NCBI GenBank assembly: GCA_946902875.1
Contig: OX336353.1
Coordinates: 17,559,151 to 17,623,150, forward strand
Origin: Nematopogon swammerdamellus
Taxonomy: Eukaryota > Arthropoda > Insecta > Lepidoptera > Adelidae
Direction: 5' to 3'
Length of the DNA stretch: 64,000 nt
Position numbers and translations under genes: made by a program. Below are positions 50,200-61,472 of the stretch, in pieces. Every line of letters starts with the position of its first letter. The first letter of the stretch is position 1. The notes under the pieces are model-generated. The model did not search any database and was not told the origin of the DNA. It saw only the letters and a program-made list of their open reading frames with translations.

Positions 50200-51345
50200 C
50201 GCGACGTCTCGACGAACTGTTCTCGTGTGCTTAACTACTTGGGCATATGTAGCTGTGGTCGCGGCCGATTTTGGACTGTTGCAGTTGTGGACTAGCTAGT
50301 GGATGGATAAATTTGGACCATTTTGAACTTTTGGACTTTTAATTGATAAGCAATAGGCAACTAATGTAAAGAATGTGTGATCAATTTTTTTATAAAGAAT
50401 TTTTGAAGTTTTATGGAATAGAATGGAATAGAAATTCTTTATGATATGTGAACGAAACATACTGAAGAACAATATAAATATACCATCATACATAGAGAAA
50501 CAAAAGAACAATAGCATGCAAAGGCGCACTTATCGCTATAAGTGATTTCTTCCGGTTAACTTTATTTAATTTATCCTGGAAATACTATGTGAAAAGGATA
50601 ATTTTTGTAAAGTCTTGAAACACTTTTTTGAGGGTGACTTTATAAGGCGTTTCCAAACTAACTGCAAATATTTTGGGAGGGGCACATACCCGCCATAATG
50701 ACCATGTTAAGCAGAAAAACAAATTTATGATTTTTTTTATTTTATTTAGGAAACAGACACAGTTGGCTACAGTAACTACAACATCCGTGATGTCAGCCCA
50801 TAACACCGGGTGAACTAGGTGCCATGCCAGTGCTAAGTTGACCGGAAGAAATCACTTATAGCGATAAGTCCGCCTTTGCATGCTATTGTTCTTTTGTTTC
50901 TCCCTGTATGATTTTTAGCATTATTATTATTTAAAGTTTTCGATAAATTTAACAAAGTATGTCTATGCTCTAACAAAGAAAACGTGCCACTAGGTACCTA
51001 AACAGCTCATTATTATTTGAGGTCTCATGGCCACGATGGCACCACAGACCTAGTCAAACTCATCGACAAACATGTCTCTATAGACCGACATACTTTAATA
51101 AGCACCCAGCCAACACCATAACTGAAGGCGCCATTTTGAAACGTCATTTATGAACGTCAGTATGAGAAAAAAACGTTAAATTTGGTGCGCATTTTAAGGT
51201 TCAAATGTTTGGTCATACTCGCCACATAGGTACTCCAAGCTCTGTGTGATGCTGAACAAGTTCAGCAAGATATTAAATAAAGACATTATTACCTATGTGT
51301 CATTGTGTTTTATTAATAGTCAATTAAATAAAATGTTAACCCAGA
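50200..51345. repeat. PNPT1 3' flank with an inverted retrotransposon-tail pair
   Basis: Past the stop the 3' UTR gives way to AGAAACAAAAGAACAATAGC..GGCGCACTTATCGCTATAAG (about 50490-50545). Its inverted partner is at about 50845-50925, with a reverse SINE A body (50735-50834) between. 50926-51345 has no recognised feature. Confidence 0.6.
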
Positions 51346-51502
51346 ACTTTTTTTTTTATCGAAACTGACACGGTTGGCTACATCACCTACAACATCCGTG
51401 ATGTCAGCCCATAACACCGGGTGAACTTGGTCACACGTCAGTGCTTCCCTTCGGTCGTGCCGGTTACAGTGAACTGGACGGAAAACACAAACTATTTACA
51501 TA
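51346..51502 (-). mobile_element. SINE (C-head/A-body), right-hand piece before insertion
   Basis: Reverse A body down to CACAAACTATTTACATA; continues after the insertion at 61298 with TAGCTGTTTCGACCGACC to 61472 (CGGCCCCACACGGTAC). The TA at 51501-51502 is duplicated at 61298-61299. Confidence 0.88.
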
Positions 51503-52084
51503 CCGTAGCGGCGGGTTGCTTTGGCTTATTTTTTTTTTTTATTTAGAATTTGATCTGTAGTTTGTTTCGGTATTGTTATTTTAGTATTCTTATATTTTAT
51601 ATACAATCTCAAAGATGTAACTAATGATATGCAAAGTGTATTTTAGAAATATGCTAAGCACAACTTAGGTTTTTTTTTTTTGTAAAGTTTGGGCCAAAGT
51701 TGTTCTTAGGAAAGGGTTACTTAATCCCATGAAAATGTATCGGTGAAAAGTCGCATTTAGAGCTATCAGTGGCTAAAGTAACCCCCAAGGGCGGTAAGAT
51801 TAAATATCTAGGGACAGGTTTAATGTAAGAAATAGTTCAAAATAAATAAAAGTACGATAGAAAATTATCATTATATATTTATTAAGGTTTTTCTATAAGA
51901 AAATGTTTACAACCATTTTGAAATTTAACTTTAAACAGCTTTATTAGATGAATTATCTTAAACATTTAACTTTTCTATCTTTAATTATGTAATTTTAGTC
52001 ATAAGTAATATGAGAATCACCGTTTACAGCAGGTACAGTAGCAGATCCTAGTCTAATAGGAACGTTACTGAAAACAGTTTAACA

Positions 52085-52374
52085 CACAGAGCATCAAATG
52101 CGCGCGCCCCTCCTAGAGGCGCCCTGAGCGCGATTTCTCTACAACGCCGTTGAAGCCTGTGGGTGTGGCCTATGACTTACATATGTGTGTTGTGCGTGTG
52201 CATTTGTTTTGTGCGTGTGCCTAACTTGCTCCTCTTTGTGTGTAGTGTCGATACTAGCACACACACACACATACGAAGCGCTAGCAGCACTGCGTGTAGT
52301 TTTTGGGTTTCAAATATTATCGCTTAGGGCGCCTCTAGTAGGGGGCGCGCGCGGTAGGTATTTGATGCTCTGTG
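52085..52374. mobile_element. hAT MITE (290 bp)
   Basis: CACAGAGCATCAAAT ... ATTTGATGCTCTGTG with exact 8-bp duplication GTTTAACA (52077-52084, 52375-52382). Confidence 0.92.
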
Positions 52375-52409
52375 GTTTAACACAATTATCAAATTAATTA
52401 CATATGTTC

Positions 52410-52749
52410 ATACATACATACATATACATATCACACACGCTGAATCCCGACAATCGGGGTAAGCAGAGTAATCGGTGTTGTGCTGCAAGTACTCTAGTAA
52501 ATTACAGCACAACCCGACCACCACGTTTCGCAAAGTATTCGAACAAGATTAAATCGATCAAGCGGCAAGTAAGGCAAGAAGACCCACCTGCTGCATGACT
52601 CGGTGGAAGTACCGTGCCAAGGTGAGAGGTGGCGAGCCCGTCGCCCTTTAGCACGATATCTTGTCCTTATCCCTTAGTCGCCTTTTACGACATGCACGGG
52701 GAGAGATGCAGTGGGGCTATTCTTTTTAAGTATCGACCCCACACAGTAC
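52410..52749 (-). mobile_element. SINE family C
   Basis: Reverse copy: (ACAT)n, GGTAAGCAGAGTAATCGGTG, ending TATCGACCCCACACAGTAC. Confidence 0.8.
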
Positions 52750-52779
52750 ACATTTGGCACAGAGAAACAATCTTTTTAC

Positions 52780-53430
52780 CCGACTACGGCGAAGCCAAAA
52801 AAGGAAGGGTTATGAGTTTGGCGTGTATGTATGTATGTATGTATGTATGTATGTATGTATGTATGTATGTATGTATGTATGTATGTGACTATCTATATTC
52901 CACTCTACAGCCTAAAGTACTGGGCCGATTTGAATAATTCTTGCGCCAGTGGATTTGTCTTATTCACGGGAGTGTCATAGGCTATATAACAATTTTCAAA
53001 ATTCAAAATGGCGGACGCACGGCCTCAAAATGTCAAATTAATTTTTCAAAATATATTGAGTGGGGTATCAAACTAAAGATAATTAAATTACGATTCCGAA
53101 AATATATACTTTGCTATCTATTAAACTTATGTATACAGAGAAATAGAGCCAAATGTGTGGCGCATGTATGAATCGCGATTATTCGCGATGAAGCGTGGTC
53201 GCCCGCGCACCGCGCCGCGCGCCCCCGCGGTTTCGGTACGCGACGACGCGACTGCGACGCGAAGAAGCGACATGGTATTGTTGGTAATATACCTACATAC
53301 TTACTCACTGATCTACCGCAAATTTTATGTATATATAATATTATTATTATTAGATACAGTACTATGCTAAAATAAATTGGTATTAAATGTCCATGTAGGT
53401 ACCTAGTGTAAGCATAATATGTACTGTAGG
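52780..53430 (+). other. dispersed repeat with (GTAT)n, then unclassified sequence
   Basis: CGACTACGGCGAAGCC followed by (GTAT)n at 52828-52886 and CTGGGCCGATTTGAATAATT is a common lepidopteran arrangement of unknown class. 53155-53270 is CG-rich without a credible frame. Confidence 0.5.
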
Positions 53431-53431
53431 T

Positions 53432-53815
53432 GTACCGTGTGGGGTCCCCACTGCATCTCTCCCCGTCGCATGTCGTAAAAGTCGACTAAGGGATCGTCAG
53501 CCTGGGCAGCTTAATGGTGCGGTCAGTTTACTGATGGATGACCGCCCGACTGTTGGGGCTGACCGTGGTTCGGATACCACGTTAAACTGTAGGTCCCTTC
53601 TCTTCTTACCTTACTAGGTGGTAGGGTTTATCCCGGCCGGGTTGGTACCACCGCACTGAGCGAAACGTCGGTCGAAACGGCTATGTAAATAGTTCGTGTT
53701 TTCCGTCCAGTTCAGTGTAGCCGGCGCGAAATGAAGGGAAGCACTGACATGGCACCTAGTTCACCCGGTGTTATGGGCTGACATCACGGATGTCAAGTTT
53801 CCATAAAAAAAAAAG
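53432..53815 (+). mobile_element. SINE mosaic: C-head, tRNA/5S-like head, A-body
   Basis: Starts ACCGTGTGGGGTCCCCACTG..GACTAAGGGAT, then CGTCAGCCTGGGCAGCTTAA, GGTCAGTTTACTGATGGATGA and GGTTCGGATACC, then the A body to TTTCCATAAAAAAAAA. Two different heads are placed in series. Confidence 0.75.
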
Positions 53816-53856
53816 GTAGGTACATTAAATATACCTAATACCTCAAATATTTTCGG

Positions 53857-54800
53857 ATGCAAGTTACCCTTCAGCTAAGCGGGATATTGTGGAAGAGAAG
53901 AACCGCCGATTGCGGAAAAGTTCCCAATTTTCTGGGTGCAGTTTTAGCCCTAGACTCGATTAGTTGCCGGAAACCTACGTCTTTGGAAATGGCGGTGCCC
54001 AGGAGGTTCAGGTGCTTCCAGACAGGTATGACGCTGACTTAGAAACTGGCTTGGAAAGCAAAAGGACCTTCAAATCGACCTTCGCAGATAATGCGCAGCA
54101 CTGAGCCTTGCTAACGTTGAAGGCGTGGGCGTAGCATTCAGGGGGCAACATATTATTGTTATGCATACGAGAGTACGGAACACAGGTTCTACACCAGTTA
54201 CCCTTCAACTAGGCGGGATGTGGATGAGAAGAGGCGAAGACTTGTGTCTGAACTTGAGCAAACACTCGGCTCTATTTCCGAATGGGCCGTAGCAAGTTGG
54301 TCAAGTTAAATACCTCCAAGATACAAGTTTGCGCGTTCAGTGCGAAGAGAGCGGTGTTCACACCAGCTCCTTCCTACCAAGGCACGTCACTTAAATTTTG
54401 CGACCACCTCGGGGTCCTCAGAGTCGAATTTTCGCACGATCTAAACTTACGGCGTGACATCGAGGGCAAGGCCGTATAAATCGCAGATTCGGTCCTGCTT
54501 GGGGTACTGCTCGCACCTATGGGATGGCTCAGTCAAATACCAGCTGGCGCCTCTGGATTCGATCCAGCGTCGAGCCGTGCGAATAGTAGGTGACGCCCAA
54601 ATGTCCCGCGATCTAAAAGCACTGCAACTCCGTAGGAATACATAGCTAAATCAGAGCCTGTTGAAATACAAACAGAGATAAATATTTTCCCCCAAGTACA
54701 GTCTCGGGTCCTTCAACCTGGGCACCTGTCAGGCCGGCATGGCATTGGCAGCCTCCGCATGCTACCGAATGTCCATGGGCATCGCTAGACACCTTATGGG
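53857..54800 (+). pseudogene. non-LTR reverse transcriptase remnant (Jockey-like)
   Basis: Fragments in shifting frames: LNTSKIQVCAFSAKRA and GTSLKFCDHLGVL (about 54300-54430), YKSQIRSCLGYCSHLWDGS and LDSIQRRAVRIVGD (54478-54595), then STVSGPSTW-like and the GCCCATGGACATT 3' region (rc form) near 54760. This is the thumb to C-terminus of an insect non-LTR RT; several frameshifts. 53857-54200 is probably a more decayed upstream part. Confidence 0.6.
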
Positions 54801-55195
54801 TGGCTCGGCGCCACATGTCGCGCTTACTATAAAAATAATATCAGTAGCTTTGGCCTCGCCTTAGTGGCTTTCCTGCTTCGAGTGAGTACATCATTCATGT
54901 ACAACCTGAAACCTCCCTCGGTCTTCGGCCTTGAACTGATTGGTTTACTTACTTCCCGAATCCGCTTCACCCCAGCCAGATATATTTACTTACATAGACA
55001 AAGAAAATCGTGTACTTACACAGCTCAGTCTTCGGTCTTGCTCTGACTGACTTTTCATTTTACTTCAAGACTATACATCGTTCAACTATACATAATTTGT
55101 ATATATATGTAGGTACTCACTCATGCGCTATTTGCAGAAAACTTTAGTTTCAAATAGAGATGACGACAAATAAACGGACGGATAGTATCAATTTT

Positions 55196-55490
55196 GTACC
55201 GTGTGGGGCCGGTACTTATATAAAAGAATAGCCCCACTGTATCTCTCCCCGTGTATGTCGTAAAAGGCGACTAAGGGATATGACTTCCTTCTTTTATTAC
55301 TGGGTGGTAGGGTTTAACCCGCCCCTGTTGGTACCACCGCACCGCACTGAATGAAAGGTCGGTAGAAACGGCTATGTATTTAGTGTAGCCGGTACGACCG
55401 AAGGGAAGCACTAACGTGGCACCAAGTTCACCCGGTGTTATGGGCTGACGTCACGGATGTTGTAGCCTGTAGGTGATGTGTCAGATTCCA
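55196..55490 (+). mobile_element. SINE with C-head and A-body
   Basis: GTACCGTGTGGGGCCGGTAC to AGATTCCATAAAAAAAA. Confidence 0.82.
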
Positions 55491-55665
55491 TAAAAAAAAT
55501 CAATATACGAGTTACATACAACATTTAAAGTATGCAAACAGTTTTTAAAAAAGCCTAAAATAAAAAAAAATAAGTTATAAAAAACTAAAACCCGACTACG
55601 TAAAAGCTAATTATGAAAATCGTTTAAATAAAAAAAAATAGTTATAAAAAACTAAGGCCCGTATA

Positions 55666-57336
55666 CATAGAGCGTGCTCAAATCGCTTCTTACGCTCAAC
55701 TCAGCCAAGTCGTTCTCAAATCTTACTCGGCCGAGCGCACTCAGTCGTATTCATAGTTAAATCTCGTCAACGTCTCCGCCGAGACCTACTCAAGAAAATC
55801 CTGAGTAAATCTCAAGTCAACTTCTTTTTTTTTTGCTGTGGACGCTAAGGATATAACCATATTGCGCGTTACTGCGTAGTGTAGCCGTTCCTTTTTGTTG
55901 GTGGCTCGCCGTCGTTTGTACCAGAGAAAAAATGGTGTTGCCATAATATGAAATTACCCCAAAATATTTGATCTCTGAACCTATAGGCAGTAATATTATT
56001 TGAAGTAATATTTTTTTAGAAGTAATATTTAGTTAATTGAGATAAAGTATAACATCTTACCCTTATTTGAAATCAACATTATATACCTACTTGATAAATA
56101 ATGACGAGCAATGTTAGATCGTTCAAAAACGATGCGTATATATATTAACTTGGCTTTTAGGGTTCCGTATCCGGTACGGGACCCTATTACTAAGCCTACG
56201 CCGTCTGTCTGTCCGTTCGTCCGAGGGCTGTATCTCTTGAACCGTAATAGGTAGTTCGTTGAAATTTTCACATAATATGTGCTATTATTCCCGATTTAAC
56301 AAGAAATAATAAAAATAAGAAAAACTAAAAAATTCACGCGGGCTCCCATAGAAGAAAGCAAAAAGTGTATGCGTGCGCGCCATCTACCGAATAGAGTGTG
56401 AAGCATTTTAACTAATCATGACATTTAATTAATATGAAGCATTTCATAACACGCCTCAGATGGCGTGACTGGAGATAACCATGACATGGCGATACGGAAC
56501 CCTCGGTGCGCGAGTTCGACTCGCACTTGGCCGGTTTTTGTGTGAACAGAAACACATTCTGAAGACAAACAATGTACTGATCTTTTTAAGTACTTAGGCG
56601 ATAGCAAAATATCTGAAATTTTTTCGACAGTTGCGAGGCAATAAAATAATATTTAAAGGCGGTTGAAGGTCGAAAAACTAGGTACTTACCTACTTTAAAA
56701 ATGAATGCAGGAAAGGTTGTCAAACAGATGGTCAGACCGGCAGCACAGTTATCCTTTAATCCTTATTTAGTTACTATTCTTTTGTTTTTTTTTTTTCTAA
56801 AAATAAATATATAACAATGAATTTCTCCTCTTTGTCTTGACTTTATAGCTGAAATCTTCGAAATCTAGCGAAAGGCCATAAACAAATTAACTCATCGTTA
56901 CCGGTAAAGTTAGCCATATGATGTGATATTTGCCTTTATGTCTACTGCAGTAAAGTTCAATGTGCACCTTCTTCACATTCTTTATGCACCTTTAAATCTA
57001 AAGAACGTGCATTACAAAAAATAATTAGGTTTGTACGTGATCCAATAAACAAAGAAACCCCGATACAAACAAACCGACAGCCTGCGTTCCATTTTTCAAT
57101 CATTCGCATTGATTAATAATGCAAATGATGCGAACTTGGAACGCCAAGTCTGTCTCGAGCCGTAGGATTTTGCTAAGTCGTGATATTTCGAGACTTGGGT
57201 TCGTCTCGGCTCAGCTGAGATTATTGTGAGTAGAAGTTGTGAGTCTAGTCTCAAGCATTGTTTAAGAATGCCAAATGACGACTTGAGACCGAGTTTTTGC
57301 CGAGCTAAGACTGAGAACTCTTTATGTATACGGGCC
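55666..57336. mobile_element. PIF/Harbinger-type non-autonomous element, 1,671 bp
   Basis: Ends GGCCCGTATACATAGAG / CTTTATGTATACGGGCC; 3-bp duplication TAA (55663-55665, 57337-57339). Inside are many CTCAG/CTGAG motifs near the ends and a reversed dispersed repeat (56157-56538). No transposase recognised. Confidence 0.85.
56157..56538 (-). repeat. lepidopteran dispersed repeat, reverse copy
   Basis: TTTAGGGTTCCGTATCCGGT at the left and GAGTTCGACTCGCACTTGGCCGG at the right: the same family as 1931-2230. Confidence 0.7.
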
Positions 57337-57965
57337 TAAAACCCGGCTACGAAAAAGCAAATTATGAAAATAGTTTAACTAAAAATAACAAAATAATGTT
57401 TTCCATATAATTTATCAGATACAGCAATTCTCTTTTTATATTGATTTTACCTTAGCACTAACTCTATAAATTTTGATAAATTTATTATTTTTAACGTTCT
57501 AAATATAGAGCCGTGGTCGGGCGTTCTTCGTTCAACAAGACAAGTGAGACCGTCGTTGTGCATTATAGCCGTTGACGTTCGGTATGTACCTATGTATCTA
57601 CCTATAATAATTTTAGATTGGCTCTGACTGATCTTACAAAAAGATGCCAGTATGACACAATGGCGATGGCCGTCCTAAGTTCCGCGCTCTAATAATGCAC
57701 GACGACGGCCTCACTTGTCTTGTTGAACGAAGAACGCCCGACCACGGCTCTATATTTAGAACGTTAAAAATAATAAATTTATCAAAATTTATAGAGTTAG
57801 TGCTAAGGTAAAATCAATATAAAAAGAGAATTGCTGTATCTGATAAATTATATGGAAAACATTATTTTGTTATTTTTAGTTAAACTATTTTCATAATTTG
57901 CTTTTTCGTAGCCGGGTTTTAGTTTTTTATAACTATTTTTTTTTATTTAAACGATTTTTTCAAAT

Positions 57966-58112
57966 TTAGGAAGCCGCTCGTTGCGTGAGCACTTTAGATT
58001 TAATTACAGCCAGAATTTTTTTTAAATCTTCCTGTGTGTAGTCTACGTATCGACGACTGCCAGGCTTTCGTCTGTACTTCGATGGCATCGTCGTCAGTGG
58101 CAGTGTCGTTCT
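57966..58112 (-). pseudogene. pogo/Tigger-type transposase N-terminus (HTH-psq)
   Basis: ATG at 58110-58112 begins MPSKYRRKPGSRRYVDYTQE and continues DLKKILAVIKSKVLTQRAAS before a stop. This is the start of the Psq-type helix-turn-helix of pogo-family transposases, which normally continues with KxxxIPxxTL. The fold-back element at 57960 cuts it. It agrees with the TA target duplication of the host element. Confidence 0.72.
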
Positions 58113-58419
58113 GTAACAAAGAGTAAAAACGTAAAGTTTCATGAAATAAATTCGGCGGGTAACTTTGGCCCGCGGGCCAAAGCCACCCGAAAATGCGGTC
58201 AAAGTATACCGATTTTCTAGATCTCTAAAAAACAATTTGCAATGCTCCTAAATACATGCCTAAGAATCTTCTATACATATAATAAAATCGTAGAGGTAAG
58301 AAAGTCTGTACATTGAATGTATTCGGAAAAAAACTAACCAGGGCGGCTTAAAATGAGACACTGAACATGTTAGAACAGTTTTTAAAATTTTTGTTTGTTT
58401 GCTTGTTTGTTTGTTTGTC

Positions 58420-58840
58420 TGTACGCGCATCACGCAAAAACCACTGAACGGAATTAGACGAAACTTTGTATAGTGGCAGTTTATATGCCGGGTTAACATA
58501 ATACGTAAAAAAAAATAACAAAAATAAAAAAAAATTACAATTATAAACATTATTGCGCGTTTAAAATCACGTAGTCCAAAGTACATAATTATATATTGAG
58601 AACTGGCAGCAAATACAATTTGAATAAAATATTCATTCGAAATTTAATAAGTACGAAAATGACAGTTCTTCTTTTTTATAACTTGAACACAATAGTCTAT
58701 ACATATCTATTCTTTCTATACATATCATAAAATCGTAAATGCAAAAATGTCTATTTGTACGCGCATCTCGCAAAAACCACTGAACGGAATTTGACGAAAC
58801 TTTTTATAGTGACAGTGTATATCCCGGATGAACATAATAA
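58420..58840 (+). repeat. duplicated 'CACTGAACGGAATT' dispersed repeat
   Basis: CGCGCATCxCGCAAAAACCACTG..AACTTTxTATAGTGxCAG occurs at about 58425-58500 and again at 58755-58825; a common lepidopteran retroposon end. Confidence 0.6.
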
Positions 58841-58894
58841 TTAAAAAATATAATAAAAATCACGTAATCCAAAGTAAAGGTAAAAAACAATTTT

Positions 58895-59084
58895 AAATGT
58901 CGGTCGAAACGGCTATGTAAATAGTTTGTGTTTTCCGTCCAGTTCAGTGTAGCCGGCACGACCGAAGGGAAGCACTGACGTGGCACCAAGTACACCCGGT
59001 GTTATGGGCTGACATCACGGATGTTGTAGGTGATGTAGCCAACCATGTCAGTTTCCATAAAAAAAAAAAAAAAAAAAAAAAAAA
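58895..59084 (+). mobile_element. SINE family A body with long poly-A
   Basis: GTCGGTCGAAACGGCTATGT to TTTCCAT plus about 27 A residues. Confidence 0.85.
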
Positions 59085-59189
59085 ATGTCATGTTGACAAC
59101 GGAGAACTGTCATCTCGACGTGAGCTGGCCGGTGACAAAATTGAAAGTCGAAGTTATGTCGCTGTCATTGGTGCAATAAAATTTATATA

Positions 59190-60700
59190 TCTGTTGCCCG
59201 CGGCTTCGCTCGCGTGAAATTCGTATTTAAAAAAAAGAAGGCGAATCTGCGTTCACGTAAACGATATTCTTTCTCGATGAAAGTAACTAAGGGCGAGGCG
59301 GAAGGCGGAGCTGAGTTCAGGAAGAAGAAAAACATTCTTGAAGAAAGTAAGTAACTAAGGGCGAGGCCGAAGGCCGAGCTCTATTCTGGAAGACCATAAA
59401 CCTTCTCGAAGAAAGTAAGTAACTATAAGCGAGGCCGCAGGCCGAGCTGCGTTCAGGAAGAAGCTAAACCATCTTGAAGAAAGTAAGTAACTAAGGGCGA
59501 GGCCGAAGGCCGAGCTACGTTCGGATAATTGAAAAACCATCTCGAAGAAAGCAAGTAACTAAGGGCGAGGCCGAAGGCCGAGCTGCGTTCAGGAAGAAGC
59601 TAAACCATCTTGAAGAAAGTAAGCAAATAAGGCGAGGCCGAAGGCCGAGCTGCGTTCTGACAAATGATAAACCATCTCGAAGAAAGCAAGTAACTAAGGG
59701 CGAGGCCGAAGGCCGAGCTGCGTTCAGGAAGAAGCTGAACCATCTCGAATAAAGTTAATTAATATTAAGATTGAGTTAATTTAATTTAAATTTTATTATA
59801 AAGTCCACGCTTCTAACGGCAAATATACCGTGCATCCTAGAACCTCGCGGTTATTCCCGGCTGGATGGCAAGAGGCTCGATGCTATCACCTTAGTGCCAT
59901 GGACTAAGGGTAGTTCTATGGTGTGGGACGCCACTTGTGTTCTCACATTGGCTCCAAGTCACGTTAGGGCATCTTCAAGAGCGGCTGGCGCGGCCGAGGC
60001 TGGGGCGGAGAGCCTCAAACGCAGCAAATATAGAAATATAATTCAAGATTTCGAATTTGTTGCGTTTGCGGTTGAAACCCTCAGTCCGTGGAGCAGTGAA
60101 GCCAAAAGAGGCTTGAGCTGGTTGACGCAACTGGTGTCCCGCCATCAAGGGCTTATGTACTTCATTCAAAGGGTAAGCCTTGCCATCCAGCGGGGTAATG
60201 CCGCAAGTGCTCTAAGAACATTTGAAAATGCCCGTTTTGATAGTTATTTTATTTTTTGTTAGGTAGGTTTAATTCTTTAGTTATTAATATTACTTTTTTA
60301 TTTTTATGAAATAAATAGATTGAGTAAACGATATTATATTCTATCGAAGAAATGAAGTCTTTAAGGGCGAGGCCCGAAGGCGGAAGAGTGTTTTTGGTTT
60401 ACCTGAACGCAGCTCGGCCTTCGGCCTCGCACTTAGTTCCTTCCTTTCTTCCAGAAGGTTTATCGTCTTCCTGAACGCAGCTCGGCCTTCGGCCTCGCCC
60501 TTACCTACTTCCTTTATTTGAGAAAGGTTTATCGTTGACCTGAAAGCAGCTCGGCCTTCGGCCTCGCCCTTAGTTAGTTACTTTCTTTAAAAAGGTTTAT
60601 CGATTACCTGAACGCAGCTCGGCCTTCGGCCTCGCCCTTAGTTACTTACATTCTTCTTTGAAATACGAATTTCACGCGAGCGGAGCCGCGGGCTCAGCTA
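59190..60700. mobile_element. inverted pair of tandem arrays around a retrotransposon remnant
   Basis: Outer ends are inverted: GCCCGCGGCTTCGCTCGCGT (59197) and ACGCGAGCGGAGCCGCGGGC (60674). Inside, 59280-59755 holds about 7 units of about 68-70 bp (GGGCGAGGCCGAAGGCCGAG); 60360-60655 holds about 4 similar units in reverse. The centre contains a retrotransposon endonuclease tail (59812-60262). Confidence 0.75.
59812..60262 (+). pseudogene. retrotransposon C-terminal fragment (RPDG/WDATC type)
   Basis: The frame reads LDGKRLDAITLVPWTKGS, SSMVWDATCVLTLAPSHV, FEFVAFAVETLSPWSSEAKR and SLAIQRGNAASALRTF, then a stop. This C-terminal block is widespread in animal retrotransposons, where the first motif is normally RPDG; here the Pro is Leu and the usual VDTLA is VLTLA. 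5'-truncated. Confidence 0.65.
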
Positions 60701-60940
60701 GTATAAAATAAAATACTTCACACAAAAGTTTGCATCACAGTAATTCGCGGGTTTTAGCTGTCAAAACTTCAAATGCCACAACCAACAAACTTGCTCGCGG
60801 CGTGTCGGTTATCGTACCGCAAGTACGCATCTATAGCCATCTATTGGTTAGCGAAGGAACTACAACGTTTGGTTGCGTGGTAGCGATAGCGACATGGCGG
60901 GAAGTCCAAACAATTTCTCGATTTGGGCCAAAGTTATGCC

Positions 60941-61261
60941 CACAGAGAATGAAATGCGCGCGCCCGCCCCTACTAGAGGCGCCGTGAGCGCGATTTCTCT
61001 ACAACGGCGTTGAAGCCTGTGGGCGTGGCGTATGACTTACATATGTGTGTTGTGCGTGTGCATTTGTTTTGTGCGTGTGCCTAACTTGCTCCTCTTTGTG
61101 TGTAGTGTCGATACTAGCACCACAGAATAGAAAAGAGTACCTAGCACACACACACACATACGAAGCGCTAGCAGCACTGCGTGTAGTTTTTGGGTTTCAA
61201 ATATCATCGCTTAGGGCGCCTCTAGTAGGGGGCGCGGGCGGTACGTATTTGATGCTCTGTG
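60941..61261. mobile_element. hAT MITE (321 bp)
   Basis: CACAGAGAATGAAAT ... ATTTGATGCTCTGTG with exact 8-bp duplication GTTATGCC (60933-60940, 61262-61269). It is closely related to the copy at 52085 and inserted just inside the right end of the pogo-like element. Confidence 0.92.
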
Positions 61262-61297
61262 GTTATGCCCTAGGGTCAAAGTAACCCGCCGCTACGG

Positions 61298-61472
61298 TAG
61301 CTGTTTCGACCGACCTTTCATTCAGTGCGGTGGCACCAACCCGGGCGGGTTAAACCCTACCACCTAGTAATATAAGAAGGGGTCATATCCCTTAGTTAGT
61401 CGCCTTTTACGACATACACGTGGAGAGATGCAGTGGGGCTATTCTTTTAAAGTACCGGCCCCACACGGTACA
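61298..61472 (-). mobile_element. SINE (C-head/A-body), remaining part after the pogo-like insertion
   Basis: Continues the copy at 51346-51502: GCTGTTTCGACCGACCTTTC to ACCGGCCCCACACGGTAC. Confidence 0.88.

Larger units (their letters stand above)
55560..57960. mobile_element. fold-back element with long arms, split by a Harbinger-type insertion
   Basis: 57340-57550 and 57711-57922 are reverse complements over about 210 bp (CCGGCTACGAAAAAGCAAAT..., ATATAGAGCCGTGGTCGGGC). The left arm's outer end (AATAGTTATAAAAAACTAA, 55638-55665) is separated from the rest by the element at 55666. The right arm shows the same site uninterrupted near 57918-57935. Confidence 0.82.
51503..61297 (-). mobile_element. 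pogo-like DNA transposon, 9,795 bp including nested insertions
   Basis: Ends CCGTAGCGGCGGGTTGCTTT and (reversed) CCGTAGCGGCGGGTTACTTT, flanked by TA on both sides within one SINE. A pogo/Tigger-type transposase N-terminus lies inside on the minus strand (57966-58112). Most of the length consists of later insertions: two hAT MITEs, several SINEs, a fold-back element holding a Harbinger-type element, and non-LTR debris. The catalytic DDE domain is not seen. Confidence 0.82.
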
